Positions 37,652-50,223 are shown, numbered from the stretch's first letter. The stretch is 64,000 nucleotides of DNA from Deinococcus aerophilus (GCF_014647075.1 NZ_BMOM01000001.1:1-64000); one strand, 5' to 3'. The notes: generated by a model not told the origin, from the letters alone. Numbers and translations: made by a program.

Positions 37652-38113
37652 TTACCACTCCTCGATCTGCCGGCCGGCCTCGAAGGCCGCTGCCCCCACC
37701 GCCACCGCCAGATTCAGGCTGCGGCCCCCGCCGGGCTGCGGCAGCTTCAGGGCGGGCAATCCCTCACGCAGCCACACCGGTAATCCACGCGATTCGGGAC
37801 CGAAACACAGGTAATCGCCGCGCCGGAACCCCGCGCGGGTGTGCAGCACGGTGGCGTGGGTGGAGAACGCGAACACCCGCGCGTCCGGGGGCAGAGTGTC
37901 CTGAAAGGCGGTCCAGCTGGCGTGTTCGTGCAGCGTGACGCCCTGCAGATAGTCCATCACCGCCCGCCGGAACTCGCGGTCGTGCAGGTGAAAGCCAAAC
38001 GGACGGATCAGGTGCAGCTCCGCGCCCAGCACGGCGCAGGTACGGGCCACGTTGCCCACGTTGCCCGCCTTTTCCGGTTCGAACAGTACGACATGCAGCA
38101 GCGGTCCGCTCAC
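37652..38113 (-). CDS. trmL: tRNA (cytidine/uridine-34)-2'-O-methyltransferase
   Basis: A 153-residue SPOUT enzyme that methylates the wobble nucleotide ribose of some tRNAs. It shows the SpoU motifs [25 protein letters not shown] at the N terminus, FGPESRGLP (SAM-binding knot) and [15 protein letters not shown]. It is the minimal TrmL length without an extra domain. The start is GTG overlapping the ispF stop (GTGA), so it is coupled to ispF. Confidence 0.9.
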   Translation of the reverse strand: MSGPLLHVVLFEPEKAGNVGNVARTCAVLGAELHLIRPFGFHLHDREFRRAVMDYLQGVTLHEHASWTAFQDTLPPDARVFAFSTHATVLHTRAGFRRGDYLCFGPESRGLPVWLREGLPALKLPQPGGGRSLNLAVAVGAAAFEAGRQIEEW

Positions 38114-38601
38114 GGCGCCGTCCTCACGAGCAGCACGGTCACCCGCACCTGGACGTGGGCCGGCGCGAGGCCCTCGGAGGTCTTGAAGCTCACGCCCACC
38201 TCGGTGTCGGGCAGGCGCAGCAATGCCGCCACGCTGCGGGCGATCTCGGCGCGCAGCGGCCCCAGTTTGGGCCGGTCCAGCGTGACCACCAGCGCCACGT
38301 TGGCGGGCGCGTACCGCCACTCGCGCACCAGCGCCAGCGCGTGGGCCAGAATCTCGCGTGAGCTGATCCCGGCGTGGGCCGGGTCGGTATCGGGGTAATA
38401 CTGCCCGATGTCGCCCAGGGCCAGTCCCGAGAGCAGCGCGTCGGCCACCGCGTGCAGCACGGCGTCGCCGTCGCTGTGGGCCACCGCGCCGTGTTCGGCC
38501 TGCGCGATGGGCACGCCGCCCAGGATCAGCGGCAGGCCGGGGGCCAGGCGGTGGGCATCTTCGCCGTAGCCGATGCGGTAGGGCAGGGGAGAGGAGGTCA
38601 T
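38110..38601 (-). CDS. ispF: 2-C-methyl-D-erythritol 2,4-cyclodiphosphate synthase
   Basis: MEP-pathway enzyme making the cyclic diphosphate intermediate of isoprenoid synthesis. The 163-residue protein has the metal site [17 protein letters not shown], the [16 protein letters not shown] signature, and TVLLVRT at the C terminus. It shares an operon with trmL; other MEP genes are not in the window. Start 38601 comes from the -10 box and the IGYGEDAH N terminus. Confidence 0.95.
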   Translation of the reverse strand: MTSSPLPYRIGYGEDAHRLAPGLPLILGGVPIAQAEHGAVAHSDGDAVLHAVADALLSGLALGDIGQYYPDTDPAHAGISSREILAHALALVREWRYAPANVALVVTLDRPKLGPLRAEIARSVAALLRLPDTEVGVSFKTSEGLAPAHVQVRVTVLLVRTAP

Positions 38602-38607
38602 GGAGCG

Positions 38608-38613
38608 AGGATA
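38608..38613 (-). promoter_or_regulatory. -10 box of ispF-trmL
   Basis: TATCCT on the minus strand, 6 nt before the ATG at 38601. Confidence 0.55.
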
Positions 38614-38647
38614 GAGGAGCGGCACGTTCACGCCATCCGGTCCGGAC

Positions 38648-39268
38648 TCAGGGCGCGGCCTCCCCACCCACCTCGGCCTCGCCCCGGGTGCCGTCGCGCA
38701 GCGCCGCCGCAAAGGCGTCGGCGTCGCCGGGATACACCGCCACGGCCAGCGTGATGCCCGAGGCCGTGTACGCCTCCTCGCCGCGCACGGTATCGAAGGT
38801 GTCGAGCAGGTGGTACAGCGCTCCCAGGTGTTCAAACGGCACGGCCACCGACAGGGTCTGGCGGGGCCGCACCTCCAGTTTGGGGGCCGTGCGCAGACAC
38901 TCGGCCGCCGCACCGCCATAGGCCCGCACCAGCCCGCCGGTGCCCAGCTTGACGCCGCCGTAGTAGCGCACAACCACGGCCATGACGTGATCCACGCCCT
39001 GACCCTCAATGGCCCGCAGCATGGGTGCCCCTGCCGTGCCGCCCGGCTCGCCATCGTCGTTGAAGCGGTACAGCGCGCCGATGCGGTAGGCCCAGCAGTG
39101 GTGGGTGGCGTCGGGGTAGCGCGCCCGGACCTCGCTCAGAAAGGCCAGCGCCTGCTCCGGCGTGTCGGCCCGCGCGGCGAAGGCCAGGAACTCGCTGTTC
39201 TCCACCACATCGCTGTGGCGGTGCTCGCCGGCCAGAGTGGTGAAGGGATCGGGAAGCCCGGCGCTCAC
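38648..39268 (-). CDS. YigZ/IMPACT family protein
   Basis: A 206-residue protein with the UPF0029 fold: [39 protein letters not shown] and [50 protein letters not shown], then a C-terminal DUF1949-like ferredoxin domain. Eukaryotic IMPACT regulates Gcn2; the bacterial role is unclear, possibly nucleotide or RNA binding. Start is GTG overlapping the Nudix stop (GTGA), so it is coupled to that gene. Confidence 0.9.
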   Translation of the reverse strand: MSAGLPDPFTTLAGEHRHSDVVENSEFLAFAARADTPEQALAFLSEVRARYPDATHHCWAYRIGALYRFNDDGEPGGTAGAPMLRAIEGQGVDHVMAVVVRYYGGVKLGTGGLVRAYGGAAAECLRTAPKLEVRPRQTLSVAVPFEHLGALYHLLDTFDTVRGEEAYTASGITLAVAVYPGDADAFAAALRDGTRGEAEVGGEAAP

Positions 39269-39876
39269 AGCAAGCCGCGCTCCACCAGATGCCTCCGCGC
39301 GTGCCACAACGTCAGGCTGCTGGGGCCGTCTCCTATCTCACCGGCCTCCAGCATGCGGTAGGCTTCGGGCAACGGCACGACCAGCCGCTCGATGGTCTCG
39401 GTGTCCTCGTGCTGCATGTCGCCCAGCACCACATTCAGCGCCAGGGTGGCGTAGAAGACCACGCCGCTGATGCTGGGCTGGGGATAGAAGCCGGGCAGCG
39501 GCACCCACTCGCCCGCCACGCCGCCGACCTCCTCCAGCAGTTCGCGGGCGGCGGCGGGCACGAGGTCCTCGCCGCGTTCCACGCCCCCCGCCACAACCTC
39601 GGTGATGGTGGCGCGCAGCGGATAGCGGTACTGGCGGATCAGCACGGCCTCGCCGGCGGGCGTGACCGGCAGCACGAACACGGCGCGCGGCCCCCGCGGA
39701 CGGTACTGGTACAGCGTCTCCACACCGGGGCGGACCTGCACGCGGTCTTCCAAGACCACCCGGAAGCCGTCCACCAGCACGCGGGTGGACAGCGTGTTCC
39801 AGGGCCGGGACTCGTCCTCGGTCAGCGTGGCCCAGTTCGGATGAGCTGTGGGGGGCGCCGGGCGGGAATCGCTCAT
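39265..39876 (-). CDS. NUDIX hydrolase, ADP-ribose pyrophosphatase-like
   Basis: A 203-residue hydrolase of nucleoside diphosphates linked to X. The Nudix box is intact, [23 protein letters not shown] at about residues 87-109, with all catalytic glutamates. The flanking [14 protein letters not shown] before and [17 protein letters not shown] after the box are those of ADP-ribose pyrophosphatases (NudF). First gene of a two-gene operon with yigZ. Confidence 0.9.
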   Translation of the reverse strand: MSDSRPAPPTAHPNWATLTEDESRPWNTLSTRVLVDGFRVVLEDRVQVRPGVETLYQYRPRGPRAVFVLPVTPAGEAVLIRQYRYPLRATITEVVAGGVERGEDLVPAAARELLEEVGGVAGEWVPLPGFYPQPSISGVVFYATLALNVVLGDMQHEDTETIERLVVPLPEAYRMLEAGEIGDGPSSLTLWHARRHLVERGLL

Positions 39877-39882
39877 GGCCCC

Positions 39883-39888
39883 AGGCTA
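39883..39888 (-). promoter_or_regulatory. -10 box of nudix-yigZ
   Basis: TAGCCT on the minus strand, 6 nt before the ATG at 39876. Confidence 0.5.
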
Positions 39889-39946
39889 GAGCATTTGCCC
39901 GCCGCGCGGCCCGCTCTGGCCGGGTCCCCGGCGCGGCGGTGCCAAG

Positions 39947-39970
39947 AAAAAACCCCCGCCTGAGCGGGAG
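39947..39970 (-). terminator. intrinsic terminator of the tRNA operon
   Basis: On the minus strand CTCCCGC-TCAG-GCGGGGG followed by TTTTTT, directly after tRNA-Val. Confidence 0.85.
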
Positions 39971-39976
39971 TTCTCT

Positions 39977-40054
<78 letters not shown>

Positions 40055-40090
40055 ACGGGCACTGTGCAGGAAAACGCTGTGCAGAAAAAC

Positions 40091-40166
<76 letters not shown>

Positions 40167-40225
40167 AAACCCTGAAGACATCTGGGGGCCATGATCTGGC
40201 AGGTCTCTCCTCTCCAGCGGAAGGA

Positions 40226-40254
40226 ATGTTAGCACGCTCCCGTAAGCCTGTAAA
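40226..40254 (-). promoter_or_regulatory. promoter of the tRNA-Cys/tRNA-Val operon
   Basis: On the minus strand TTTACA, a spacer of exactly 17 nt, and TAACAT, about 60 nt before the 5' end of tRNA-Cys. This is a classical two-element housekeeping promoter, unlike the -10-only promoters of most genes here. Confidence 0.75.
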
Positions 40255-40283
40255 CGGGGGCACCGGGCACGCGCCGCGCCCGC

Positions 40284-40289
40284 TAGACT
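40284..40289 (+). promoter_or_regulatory. -10 box of GDPD gene
   Basis: TAGACT, 7 nt before the ATG at 40297. Confidence 0.55.
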
Positions 40290-40296
40290 TGGGGTC

Positions 40297-41202
40297 ATGA
40301 AAAAACGGACGCGGGGACGCGGGGGCCTGCTGGGGCTGGCGGTGGCGGGCGTGCTGGCGGGCTGCGGCAGGACGCCTCAGGCGGAGCAGCCCCAGCCGTT
40401 CATCACCGGGCGGGTGTGGAACGTGGCCCACCAGGGCGGGGAACTGCTGTGGCCCAGCAACACCATGCTGGCGTTCCGCAACGCCGCGAAGCTGGGCGTG
40501 GACATGCTCGACACCGACATGCACGCCACCAAGGACGGCGTGCTCGTGCTGGCGCACGACGAGACCCTGGACCGCCTGACCGACACACAGGGCCGGATTG
40601 CCGATCTGACGCTGGCCGAGGTGCGGGCGGCGGACGCGGGGTATACCCTGTCGCCCGACGGTGGCCAGACCTTTCCGTTCCGCGCTCAGGGTGTGCAGGT
40701 GGCCACCCTGTCCGAAGTGCTCAGCGAATTTCCGGAGATGCCGCTGTCCATCGAGATCAAGCAGGTCACGCCCAGCCTGGGGGTTCCGTTCTGCCGGGCG
40801 CTGCGTGTGGCCGGGGCCACCGGGCGGGTGATCGTGTCCAGCTTCAGCGACGTGGCCATGCAGGAGTTCCGCGCCGCGTGCCCCGAGGTGATCACGAGCA
40901 TGACCGAGCGGGAACTGCGCCCGCTGGTGCTGCTGAGCAAGATCGGGCTGGCGGGTCTGGCGCCGCTGCCCGGCCGGTCGGCGCAGGTGCCGCTGCGCGC
41001 GGGCGGGATCGAGGTGGTCACGCCCGCGTTCGTGAAGGCCATGCACCGCCGGGGCGTGTCCGTGCAGGTCTGGACCATCAACGATGAGGCCACGATGCGC
41101 CGCCTGATCGCCATGGGCGTGGACGGCATCCTGACCGACGATCCGGTGCTGCTGGGGCGGGTGCTTGCCGGGACAGGTCAGGCGGGGCCAGCAGGACAAT
41201 AA
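40297..41202 (+). CDS. glycerophosphodiester phosphodiesterase lipoprotein
   Basis: Splits glycerophosphodiesters into glycerol-3-phosphate and an alcohol at the cell surface. The 301-residue protein has a lipoprotein signal (MKKRTRGRG, hydrophobic core, LAGC lipobox with Cys about residue 26). The GDPD TIM barrel shows AHQGGELLWPSNTMLAFRNAAKLGVDMLDTDMHATKDGVLVLAHDETLDRLTD with the usual HRG replaced by HQG, and the second catalytic His in AHDETLDR intact. The C-terminal VQVWTINDEATMRRLIAMGVDGILTDDP is typical. Confidence 0.92.
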   Translation: MKKRTRGRGGLLGLAVAGVLAGCGRTPQAEQPQPFITGRVWNVAHQGGELLWPSNTMLAFRNAAKLGVDMLDTDMHATKDGVLVLAHDETLDRLTDTQGRIADLTLAEVRAADAGYTLSPDGGQTFPFRAQGVQVATLSEVLSEFPEMPLSIEIKQVTPSLGVPFCRALRVAGATGRVIVSSFSDVAMQEFRAACPEVITSMTERELRPLVLLSKIGLAGLAPLPGRSAQVPLRAGGIEVVTPAFVKAMHRRGVSVQVWTINDEATMRRLIAMGVDGILTDDPVLLGRVLAGTGQAGPAGQ

Positions 41203-41222
41203 AACCAGCAGAACAAGCAAAC

Positions 41223-41252
41223 ACGGAGCGGAACCCGCAGGCTCCGCTCCGT
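41223..41252. terminator. hairpin between convergent GDPD and purA genes
   Basis: Stem ACGGAGCGG / CCGCTCCGT, 9 bp, loop 12 nt, no clear U tract; a probable shared terminator. Confidence 0.5.
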
Positions 41253-41271
41253 CATGCCCTCCGGGTCCGGA

Positions 41272-42489
<1,218 letters not shown>

Positions 42490-42538
42490 CTCAGCCCTCC
42501 GGCCATGCGCGCAGACTTGTTCTTTGTTGCCGGATGAC

Positions 42539-42568
42539 AAAAAAAACACGGCGCACGGCACCGTGCCT
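42539..42568 (-). terminator. intrinsic terminator of yjbQ
   Basis: On the minus strand a CACGG...CCGTG stem (nested alternative GCACGG/CCGTGC) followed by eight Ts. It separates yjbQ transcripts from purA. Confidence 0.8.
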
Positions 42569-42657
42569 CAGCTTAGTGGATGGCGGTGGCAAGGGGGTGA
42601 GGTTGTGTAGGGGTAGGGAAGGAGTGGGGGCACGCGGGGTGAGGGGGGGGGGCAGCG

Positions 42658-43077
42658 CTACTCCCCCGTCAGCGTCAGCACCAGCCGCCGCGCGCCGCCG
42701 CTGTCACGGTGTTCGCACAGGTACAGGCCCTGCCACGTGCCCAGGGCCAGCCGTCCCTGCCGCACCGGGAGGCTCAGGCTGGCGCCCAGCACACTCGCCT
42801 TGATGTGCGCGGCCATGTCGTCATCGCCCTCCAGGGTGTGCTCGAAGTCGGCCCAGCCGTCGGGCACGGCGTGGTTGAAGTAGCGCTCGAAGTCACGCCG
42901 CACGTCGGGACTGGCATTCTCGCTGACGGTCAGGCTGGCGGAGGTGTGCTGGATAAAGACGTGCAGCAGCCCCACCTGCACGCGGGCAAGCTCGGGCAGC
43001 GCCGAGAGCACCTCGCGCGTGATGAGGTGAAAGCCGCGCGGAAACGGTCTGAGGGTCAACTCGCGTTGGTGCCACAT
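42658..43077 (-). CDS. YjbQ (UPF0047) family protein
   Basis: A 139-residue protein of the YjbQ family: [47 protein letters not shown] with its conserved HTSAS, and [30 protein letters not shown]. Some members show weak thiamine-phosphate synthase activity and bind metal through the histidines; the physiological role is uncertain. Divergent from the HOT gene. Confidence 0.9.
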   Translation of the reverse strand: MWHQRELTLRPFPRGFHLITREVLSALPELARVQVGLLHVFIQHTSASLTVSENASPDVRRDFERYFNHAVPDGWADFEHTLEGDDDMAAHIKASVLGASLSLPVRQGRLALGTWQGLYLCEHRDSGGARRLVLTLTGE

Positions 43078-43084
43078 GCCGCCC

Positions 43085-43090
43085 AGCGTA
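43085..43090 (-). promoter_or_regulatory. -10 box of yjbQ
   Basis: TACGCT on the minus strand, 7 nt before the ATG. Confidence 0.5.
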
Positions 43091-43130
43091 CGCCGCAGTT
43101 GCTACAGTCAGCCGCATCAGGGGGCAAACC

Positions 43131-44402
43131 ATGAACGACGAACGGGAGAGGATTTTTACCGTGGAGGCCACGCCGGTCAAGTTTGGTCCCGGCGCGGCGC
43201 TGGACACTGGCTGGGAGCTGCGGCGGCTGGGGGCGCGGCGGGTGTTTTTCGTGGTGGACCCCGAGGTGCTGCGGCTGGGGCTGGCCGACGCCGTGCTGGA
43301 CAGTGTCCGCACCGAGGGCATTGAGGTCACCGTGTATTCGGACGTGGAAACCGAGCCGACGCTGGCGTGCTTCGAGCGGGCCGTGGCGGCGGCGCGTGCA
43401 GCTGACGCCGACGCCTTCGCCGCGTTGGGCGGCGGCAGCGCCATCGACATCGCCAAGGTGGCGAATCTGGTGGTCTCGGACGGGGGCGCGATCATGGAGT
43501 ACGTGAACGCGCCGGTGGGTGGGGGCCGTCAGCCGGCGGGGGCGCTGCGCCCGCTGCTGGCCATTCCCACCACCCCCGGCAGCGGCTCGGAGGCCACCAC
43601 CGTCGCCATCCTCGACCTGCCGGAACTGCGGATCAAGACGGGCATCAGCCACCGCCGTCTGCGGCCCACGCAGGCCATTGTGGACCCGGAGCTGACCCGC
43701 AGCGCCCCCGCCGCCGTCACCGCCTCGGCGGGGCTGGACGTGGTGTGCCACGCCGCCGAGAGCTTTCTGAGCCGCCCCTACACCACCCGTGAGCGGCCCG
43801 CTACACCCGGCGACCGCCCCCCGTACCAGGGCAGCAATCCGGTGGCGGACGTGTGGTCGGCCCAGGCGCTGCGCAGCGGGGGCCGGTACCTGCGCCGCGC
43901 GGTCCACGATGCGGGCGACGGCGAGGCCCGCGGAGCCATGATGCTCAGCGCCACCATGGCGGGGGTGGGCTTCGGCTCGGCGGGCGTCCACATTCCGCAC
44001 GCCTGCGCGTATCCGCTCGCGGGCCTCAGACACGTGTACCAGCACCCCGGATACCCCGGCGACAAGCGCTTCGTGCCGCACGGCTTCAGCGTGATCGTGA
44101 CCGCGCCCGCCGCCTTCCGCTTCACCTTTGACAGCGATCCGGCCAAGCATCTGGAGGCCGCCACGCTGCTCACCGGGCAGACCTACGCCCCGGACGACCG
44201 CGAGGCCTTGCCCCGTGCCCTGCTGGCGCTGATGCGGGATGTCGGTGCGCCGCTGGGCATCCGCGAGTTTGGCTACGACGACCTGGATATTCCGGCGCTG
44301 GTGGACGGAGCCATGAAGCAGCAGCGGCTGTTGAACGTGGCTCCCCGCTCCCCCAGCGCCAGTGATCTGGAACGGATTTTTGCCGAATCCATGGACGGCT
44401 GA
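43131..44402 (+). CDS. hydroxyacid-oxoacid transhydrogenase, iron-type alcohol dehydrogenase
   Basis: A 423-residue group III (iron-dependent) alcohol dehydrogenase. The N-terminal nucleotide domain has FVVDPEVLR and LGGGSAIDIAKVANLVV; IPTTPGSGSEATTVAIL is the next family motif; the metal ligands are in GLDVVCHAAES, GFGSAGVHIPHACAYPLAG and GDKRFVPHGFSVIV. The long PYTTRERPATPGDRPPYQGSNP insert and PGYPGDKRFVPHGFSV string are those of the ADHFE1/HOT branch, which exchanges 4-hydroxybutyrate with 2-oxoglutarate. No succinic semialdehyde genes adjoin. Confidence 0.87.
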   Translation: MNDERERIFTVEATPVKFGPGAALDTGWELRRLGARRVFFVVDPEVLRLGLADAVLDSVRTEGIEVTVYSDVETEPTLACFERAVAAARAADADAFAALGGGSAIDIAKVANLVVSDGGAIMEYVNAPVGGGRQPAGALRPLLAIPTTPGSGSEATTVAILDLPELRIKTGISHRRLRPTQAIVDPELTRSAPAAVTASAGLDVVCHAAESFLSRPYTTRERPATPGDRPPYQGSNPVADVWSAQALRSGGRYLRRAVHDAGDGEARGAMMLSATMAGVGFGSAGVHIPHACAYPLAGLRHVYQHPGYPGDKRFVPHGFSVIVTAPAAFRFTFDSDPAKHLEAATLLTGQTYAPDDREALPRALLALMRDVGAPLGIREFGYDDLDIPALVDGAMKQQRLLNVAPRSPSASDLERIFAESMDG

Positions 44403-44421
44403 AGGGGAGGGAGCCTGGGGC

Positions 44422-45885
44422 TCAGCCGTCTCGTTGTTCGCGCTGATACTTGGCGCGGTAGCGGCTGCGGCTGGCCGCCTCGATCAGATCGTTGGGGGTG
44501 GCGGTGTCCGGACCGGTCAGGGCGCCGCCGACATTGGCCCGCAGCGTGAGGTCGCGGTAGGTCACGGCCCCCAGTGACTCCTGCATGCGCGCGGTCAGGG
44601 TGGTGAGTTCGGGGGCGCTGGTGTTGTCCAGCAGCACGGCGAACTCGTCGGGCCCCCAGCGGAAGATCAGGTCGCCGCGGCGTTTGTGCGGGCCAATCCG
44701 GGCGGCCAGGTCGCGCAGCAGCTCGTCTCCGGCGGGGCGTCCGTAGGCCTCGTTCACCTTGCGAAAGCCGCTGAGATCAATCAGCAGCAGGCCCAGCGGC
44801 CGGGTGCGCCGTCCCTGCCAGCGGCCTTCGAGGGCGCGGGTAAAGGCCAGGCGGTTGCCCAGGCCGGTCAGCGGATCACGCACCCCCAGATTGCGCAGGA
44901 TCCACCAGCGTTCCAGCGCCACCAGCGCAGTGCCCAGGATGGCCGACAGAGAGACCGACATGCCCGGAAACAGCACGTTGAGCTGCCACAGCGGCGCGGC
45001 CAGGGCCAGCGTCCCCAGCGCCAGCACAAAGCCCCACAGCCCGCGCAGGGCCGCGGCCAGGGCGGCCACCCCCATGCACAGCACCAGCGTGAGCCACAGC
45101 GGCACCTTGACCAGCGGCGGTCCCAGCAGGGTGGACACGGCCCGCGCCTGCAGCAGCACGGCGGGCAGGGCCGCGCCCGCCGTGTCGCGCCACGCTGCGC
45201 CCGGCTGGCCCTCGGCGGTCAGGCCGATCAGAACCACCCGGCCCTGCAGATCGCCGAAGCGCACATTGCCGTTCACCACATCGCGGAAGGGAATCACCGA
45301 CAGCCGTGCCGGATCGCTGCGAAAGCGCCGCAACAGCCGGGGCGCCGTGTCCAGCGGCACCGGCTGTCCGGCGCTGACGGCAAGCTGCCGCACGAAACTG
45401 GGCTGCAATTCGCCCCGCCGGTCCGGGTAGGCGGTCTGGAAGGTGCGGACCACGCCCTCCCGGTCGGCGTCCAGGGTGCTGACTCCGTTCAGGGAGCGCC
45501 GGCCCGGTGCCGGCAGTGCCGCCGCGCCCGGCTCGGTGGCCAGGACCATGTTGGGCCGGGCAAACAGCTCGCGCAGGCCGGACTGGTCCCGGACAAGCTG
45601 GGCGAGCTTGACGTCCAGCCCGATGGTCTGCACGCCGGCCTCATCCAGGGTCCGCAGCGCCTGGGCATACAGATCGGCCGGCCACGCCTCCAGGCGGCCA
45701 TAGTCGCGCAGCGTGGCGTCGTCGATGCCGACCACGACCACGCGGGGTTCAGGCGGGCTGGGCAGCGCGCGGTTCAGGGCGTCCCACAGCGCGGCGTCGC
45801 CGGGCAGCAGGGCAAGTGCGGCGGCGAGCAGCGCCGCCGCCGGCACGGTGTAGCGCCTCAGGGTGCGTTCAGGGGAGGACCGCAT
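44422..45885 (-). CDS. CHASE2 domain protein with GGDEF-like domain
   Basis: A 487-residue membrane signalling protein: an N-terminal span, an extracytoplasmic CHASE2 sensor (about residues 45-265, VVVVGIDDATLRDYGRLEAWPADLYAQAL and GRVVLIGLTAEG), three spans (270-345), then a diguanylate cyclase domain from DPLTGLGNRLAF. The active-site loop is RWGPDEF at 44641-44661 instead of RxGGDEF, so the second glycine is proline and activity is doubtful. The start overlaps the end of the FecR gene by 17 bases, which points to a sensor pair. Confidence 0.88.
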   Translation of the reverse strand: MRSSPERTLRRYTVPAAALLAAALALLPGDAALWDALNRALPSPPEPRVVVVGIDDATLRDYGRLEAWPADLYAQALRTLDEAGVQTIGLDVKLAQLVRDQSGLRELFARPNMVLATEPGAAALPAPGRRSLNGVSTLDADREGVVRTFQTAYPDRRGELQPSFVRQLAVSAGQPVPLDTAPRLLRRFRSDPARLSVIPFRDVVNGNVRFGDLQGRVVLIGLTAEGQPGAAWRDTAGAALPAVLLQARAVSTLLGPPLVKVPLWLTLVLCMGVAALAAALRGLWGFVLALGTLALAAPLWQLNVLFPGMSVSLSAILGTALVALERWWILRNLGVRDPLTGLGNRLAFTRALEGRWQGRRTRPLGLLLIDLSGFRKVNEAYGRPAGDELLRDLAARIGPHKRRGDLIFRWGPDEFAVLLDNTSAPELTTLTARMQESLGAVTYRDLTLRANVGGALTGPDTATPNDLIEAASRSRYRAKYQREQRDG

Positions 45886-47410
45886 CACTCTCGTTTCCGG
45901 CCTCGTCGCGCACGGTGACCCGGACCGGTGTACCGGGTGGGGGAGCGGGCAGGGGCAGCTCGAAGGTGCCGGCGCTGCCCCGCAGCGGCACACTTCGTTC
46001 AAAGCGGTTCTCGCCCAGGGTCACGGCCACGGTGAGGCGCTCGCGGCCCGTGCCTGCGTCCTCATCGCGTACGGCGCCGCGCAGGGTCAGCACGTTGCCG
46101 CTGCGCTGGGTCTGCACCGCGCCCAGGGTGGGCGGCGTGCGGTCCACCGTGAAGCGCAGCGTGCGGGTGCGCAGCTGCCCGCGCCACTCGGCCCGCACCA
46201 CCACGGTGTGGGGCCCCTCGGGCAGCGGCGCGTCGGTGGGATCCAGGCGGAACCGGCCCGCCTGACCCGCCACCGGAGACAGGGGATAGCGGCGGGTGCC
46301 CACCTGCGCGGTGACGCGTGCGCCGGGGGCGCTGCCCTGCGGCACGCCGCGCACCGTCACGTTCAGGGCGAGGCGCTGCACCCGGCCCGGCACCGCGTCC
46401 ACCTGCAGGGTGAGCGGCTGCGCGAGTTCGGCGTCCAGGTTCTGGTTCAGGTCGCCCGCCGCGGCCACATCCGGGCGGTCCACGGGCGCGGCGCCGAAGG
46501 TCTGTTTCAGGCCCCCCCCGCTCACCGCGAAGACGCTGCCGCGCAGGGCGCTGCCCAGCAGGGCCGTGCCTCCCTGGGGCCGCGAGGGCGAGACGTTCCA
46601 CGCGCTGCCGCGGGTGAGCTGCAGGGCCGTGTCGGCGCCGCTCCGCAGCACGTTCAGCTCGCTGCTCGCCTGCAGGCGCAGGTAGCCGCCGCCCGAAAAG
46701 CCCACCTCGGCCCACGCTCCCTGGCCGGTGCTCAGGCGCTGCCCCGGCGCCAGCGTCCGGCCCACCTGGGCGATCTCGCGGGTGTCATCCGTGAGGTACA
46801 CCGGCCCGCGCGTGGCCTGCACGGTGGCGCGGCCCACGCCCCGCAGCTGCGGGGCATACCACAGGTCCGTCTCGGCGTAGGCGGTCACGGCCCCGCTGTC
46901 CAGGTCCACCTGCCGCCCGCTGCCCAGCAGCACCACCCGGCCGGGCAGCGCCAGGCGGCCACTGCCCGCGAGCAGGGCGATCCGGCGCTCCCCGCCGATC
47001 AGGTCCACCCGCGCCTGCGCGCGGCCCTCCAGCACCAGATGGCGGCCCAGCACGAAGACCGCCAGCGGCCCCACCAGCAGAAACTGCCCGGAGCGCAGGG
47101 CCGCCTCGCCGCCCGACACGCCGAGCAGCGCCTGCGGGCCGGCCAGCACCTGACCGGCCCGGCCGGTGGCGGTGCTCGACAGCCACGCGCGGCCTCCCTC
47201 TCCGGTGCGCAGTCCCTGGCTTACCGCCGCGCCGGAGTGGGCCGGCTGCCAGCCGCTGCCGGCACTCAGCTCGGCGCGGCCCTCGATCTGCTCGACCCGC
47301 AGCGTGGCCTCCGCGGCGCTCTGTGCCGCGGCGGAGGCGCCGGGTGAGGCGACAGACACGCCCGCCGCCAGCACGGCGGCGAGCAGCCCTGGGGAGGCGG
47401 CGACACGCAC
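45869..47410 (-). CDS. FecR domain exoprotein
   Basis: A 513-residue secreted protein. A signal peptide covers about residues 1-28 (GLLAAVLAAGVSVASPGASAAA). A FecR-type domain follows (RVEQIEGRAELSAGSGWQPAHSGAAVSQGLRTGEGGRAWL) and is repeated in the middle (LAPGQRLSTGQGAWAEVGFSGGGYLRLQASSELNVLRSG); the C terminus has Ig-like strands (RTLRFTVDRTPPTLGAV). FecR/CHASE2-cyclase neighbours are a recurrent arrangement in bacteria. Start is GTG. Confidence 0.83.
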   Translation of the reverse strand: MRVAASPGLLAAVLAAGVSVASPGASAAAQSAAEATLRVEQIEGRAELSAGSGWQPAHSGAAVSQGLRTGEGGRAWLSSTATGRAGQVLAGPQALLGVSGGEAALRSGQFLLVGPLAVFVLGRHLVLEGRAQARVDLIGGERRIALLAGSGRLALPGRVVLLGSGRQVDLDSGAVTAYAETDLWYAPQLRGVGRATVQATRGPVYLTDDTREIAQVGRTLAPGQRLSTGQGAWAEVGFSGGGYLRLQASSELNVLRSGADTALQLTRGSAWNVSPSRPQGGTALLGSALRGSVFAVSGGGLKQTFGAAPVDRPDVAAAGDLNQNLDAELAQPLTLQVDAVPGRVQRLALNVTVRGVPQGSAPGARVTAQVGTRRYPLSPVAGQAGRFRLDPTDAPLPEGPHTVVVRAEWRGQLRTRTLRFTVDRTPPTLGAVQTQRSGNVLTLRGAVRDEDAGTGRERLTVAVTLGENRFERSVPLRGSAGTFELPLPAPPPGTPVRVTVRDEAGNESDAVLP

Positions 47411-47416
47411 GCCCGC

Positions 47417-47422
47417 AGTCTA
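47417..47422 (-). promoter_or_regulatory. -10 box of fecR-CHASE2 operon
   Basis: TAGACT on the minus strand, 6 nt before the GTG at 47410. Confidence 0.5.
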
Positions 47423-47462
47423 GCGGCAAAACACCCGCCGGGGCGTGCGGCCCACCCCCGGC

Positions 47463-47468
47463 TATACT
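47463..47468 (+). promoter_or_regulatory. -10 box of ABC-F gene
   Basis: TATACT, 7 nt before the GTG at 47476; it fixes this start over the in-frame ATG at 47323, which lies inside the divergent gene. Confidence 0.65.
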
Positions 47469-47475
47469 GCCCCGC

Positions 47476-49386
<1,911 letters not shown>

Positions 49387-49445
49387 GTCTGCGGCCGAGC
49401 CGGAATCCTTTCTGGGTCCGGACTGTCCGGGTGCGGCAGATGGAT

Positions 49446-50120
49446 TCAGGGAAGGTCGAGGGGAGCGTGGCCGGGGGCCAGGGGATGGGCCAGCCACGCG
49501 CGGACCTCCTCATCGGTGGTCTGCCCGAAGTCCCGGTAGAACTGGCCCACCGCGTGAAAATGGGCCGGGGTCCACAGGCAGACGACCTCGTCGGCCAGCG
49601 CCTGGAGTTCCCGGCAGGTGTCGGGCGGGGCCACCGGAACGGCCACGGCCACCCGGGCGGGCAACCGGGCGCGGACGGCCCGCAGCGCCGCGCGCAGGGT
49701 GGCCCCGGTTGCCACGCCGTCGTCAATAAGCAGCGCTGTCCATCCGGCCAGGGCCAGGGGGGGGCGCCCGCCCCGGTAGGCTGTTTCCCGGCGGATCAGC
49801 TCCGCTTTCTCGCGGGCCTCGGCGTCGGCCAGGGCCTGCGCCGATACTCCCGCGCGGCGCACCAGATCCTCGTTCAGAACCCGCACCCCCCCCGAGGCGA
49901 TGGCCCCCATGGCCACCTCGGGCTGGCCCGGCAGCCCCAGCTTGCGCACCATGAGGACGTCCAGCGGCACGCCCAGAACGCGGGCAACCTGGGCGGCCAC
50001 CGGCACGCCGCCGCGCGGCAGCCCCAGCGCGATGGTATGGGGCCAGGAGTGCAACTTGCTGAGGTGGACGGCGAGTTGCCGCCCCGCCTCCTGCCGGTTG
50101 TGGAACAGCGGATCAGCCAT
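49446..50120 (-). CDS. phosphoribosyltransferase family protein
   Basis: A 224-residue protein with the type I PRT PRPP loop ALLIDDGVATGATLRAAL at about residues 128-145 and the N-terminal IALGLPRGGVPVAAQVARVLGVPLDVLMVRKLGLP. This branch is common beside dienelactone hydrolase or erythromycin esterase genes; the substrate is unknown. GGAGGTG lies about 5 nt before the ATG. It is convergent with the ABC-F gene. Confidence 0.87.
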   Translation of the reverse strand: MADPLFHNRQEAGRQLAVHLSKLHSWPHTIALGLPRGGVPVAAQVARVLGVPLDVLMVRKLGLPGQPEVAMGAIASGGVRVLNEDLVRRAGVSAQALADAEAREKAELIRRETAYRGGRPPLALAGWTALLIDDGVATGATLRAALRAVRARLPARVAVAVPVAPPDTCRELQALADEVVCLWTPAHFHAVGQFYRDFGQTTDEEVRAWLAHPLAPGHAPLDLP

Positions 50121-50223
50121 GGGGCACCTCCAGGTTCATTGTTCCGCCCACGCCGGCCCCACGCCGGTTCCTTTCTTTGATCAGGCTTGGGCAAGCCCTC
50201 ACGGGCCTTTCAGACGCCGCCGC

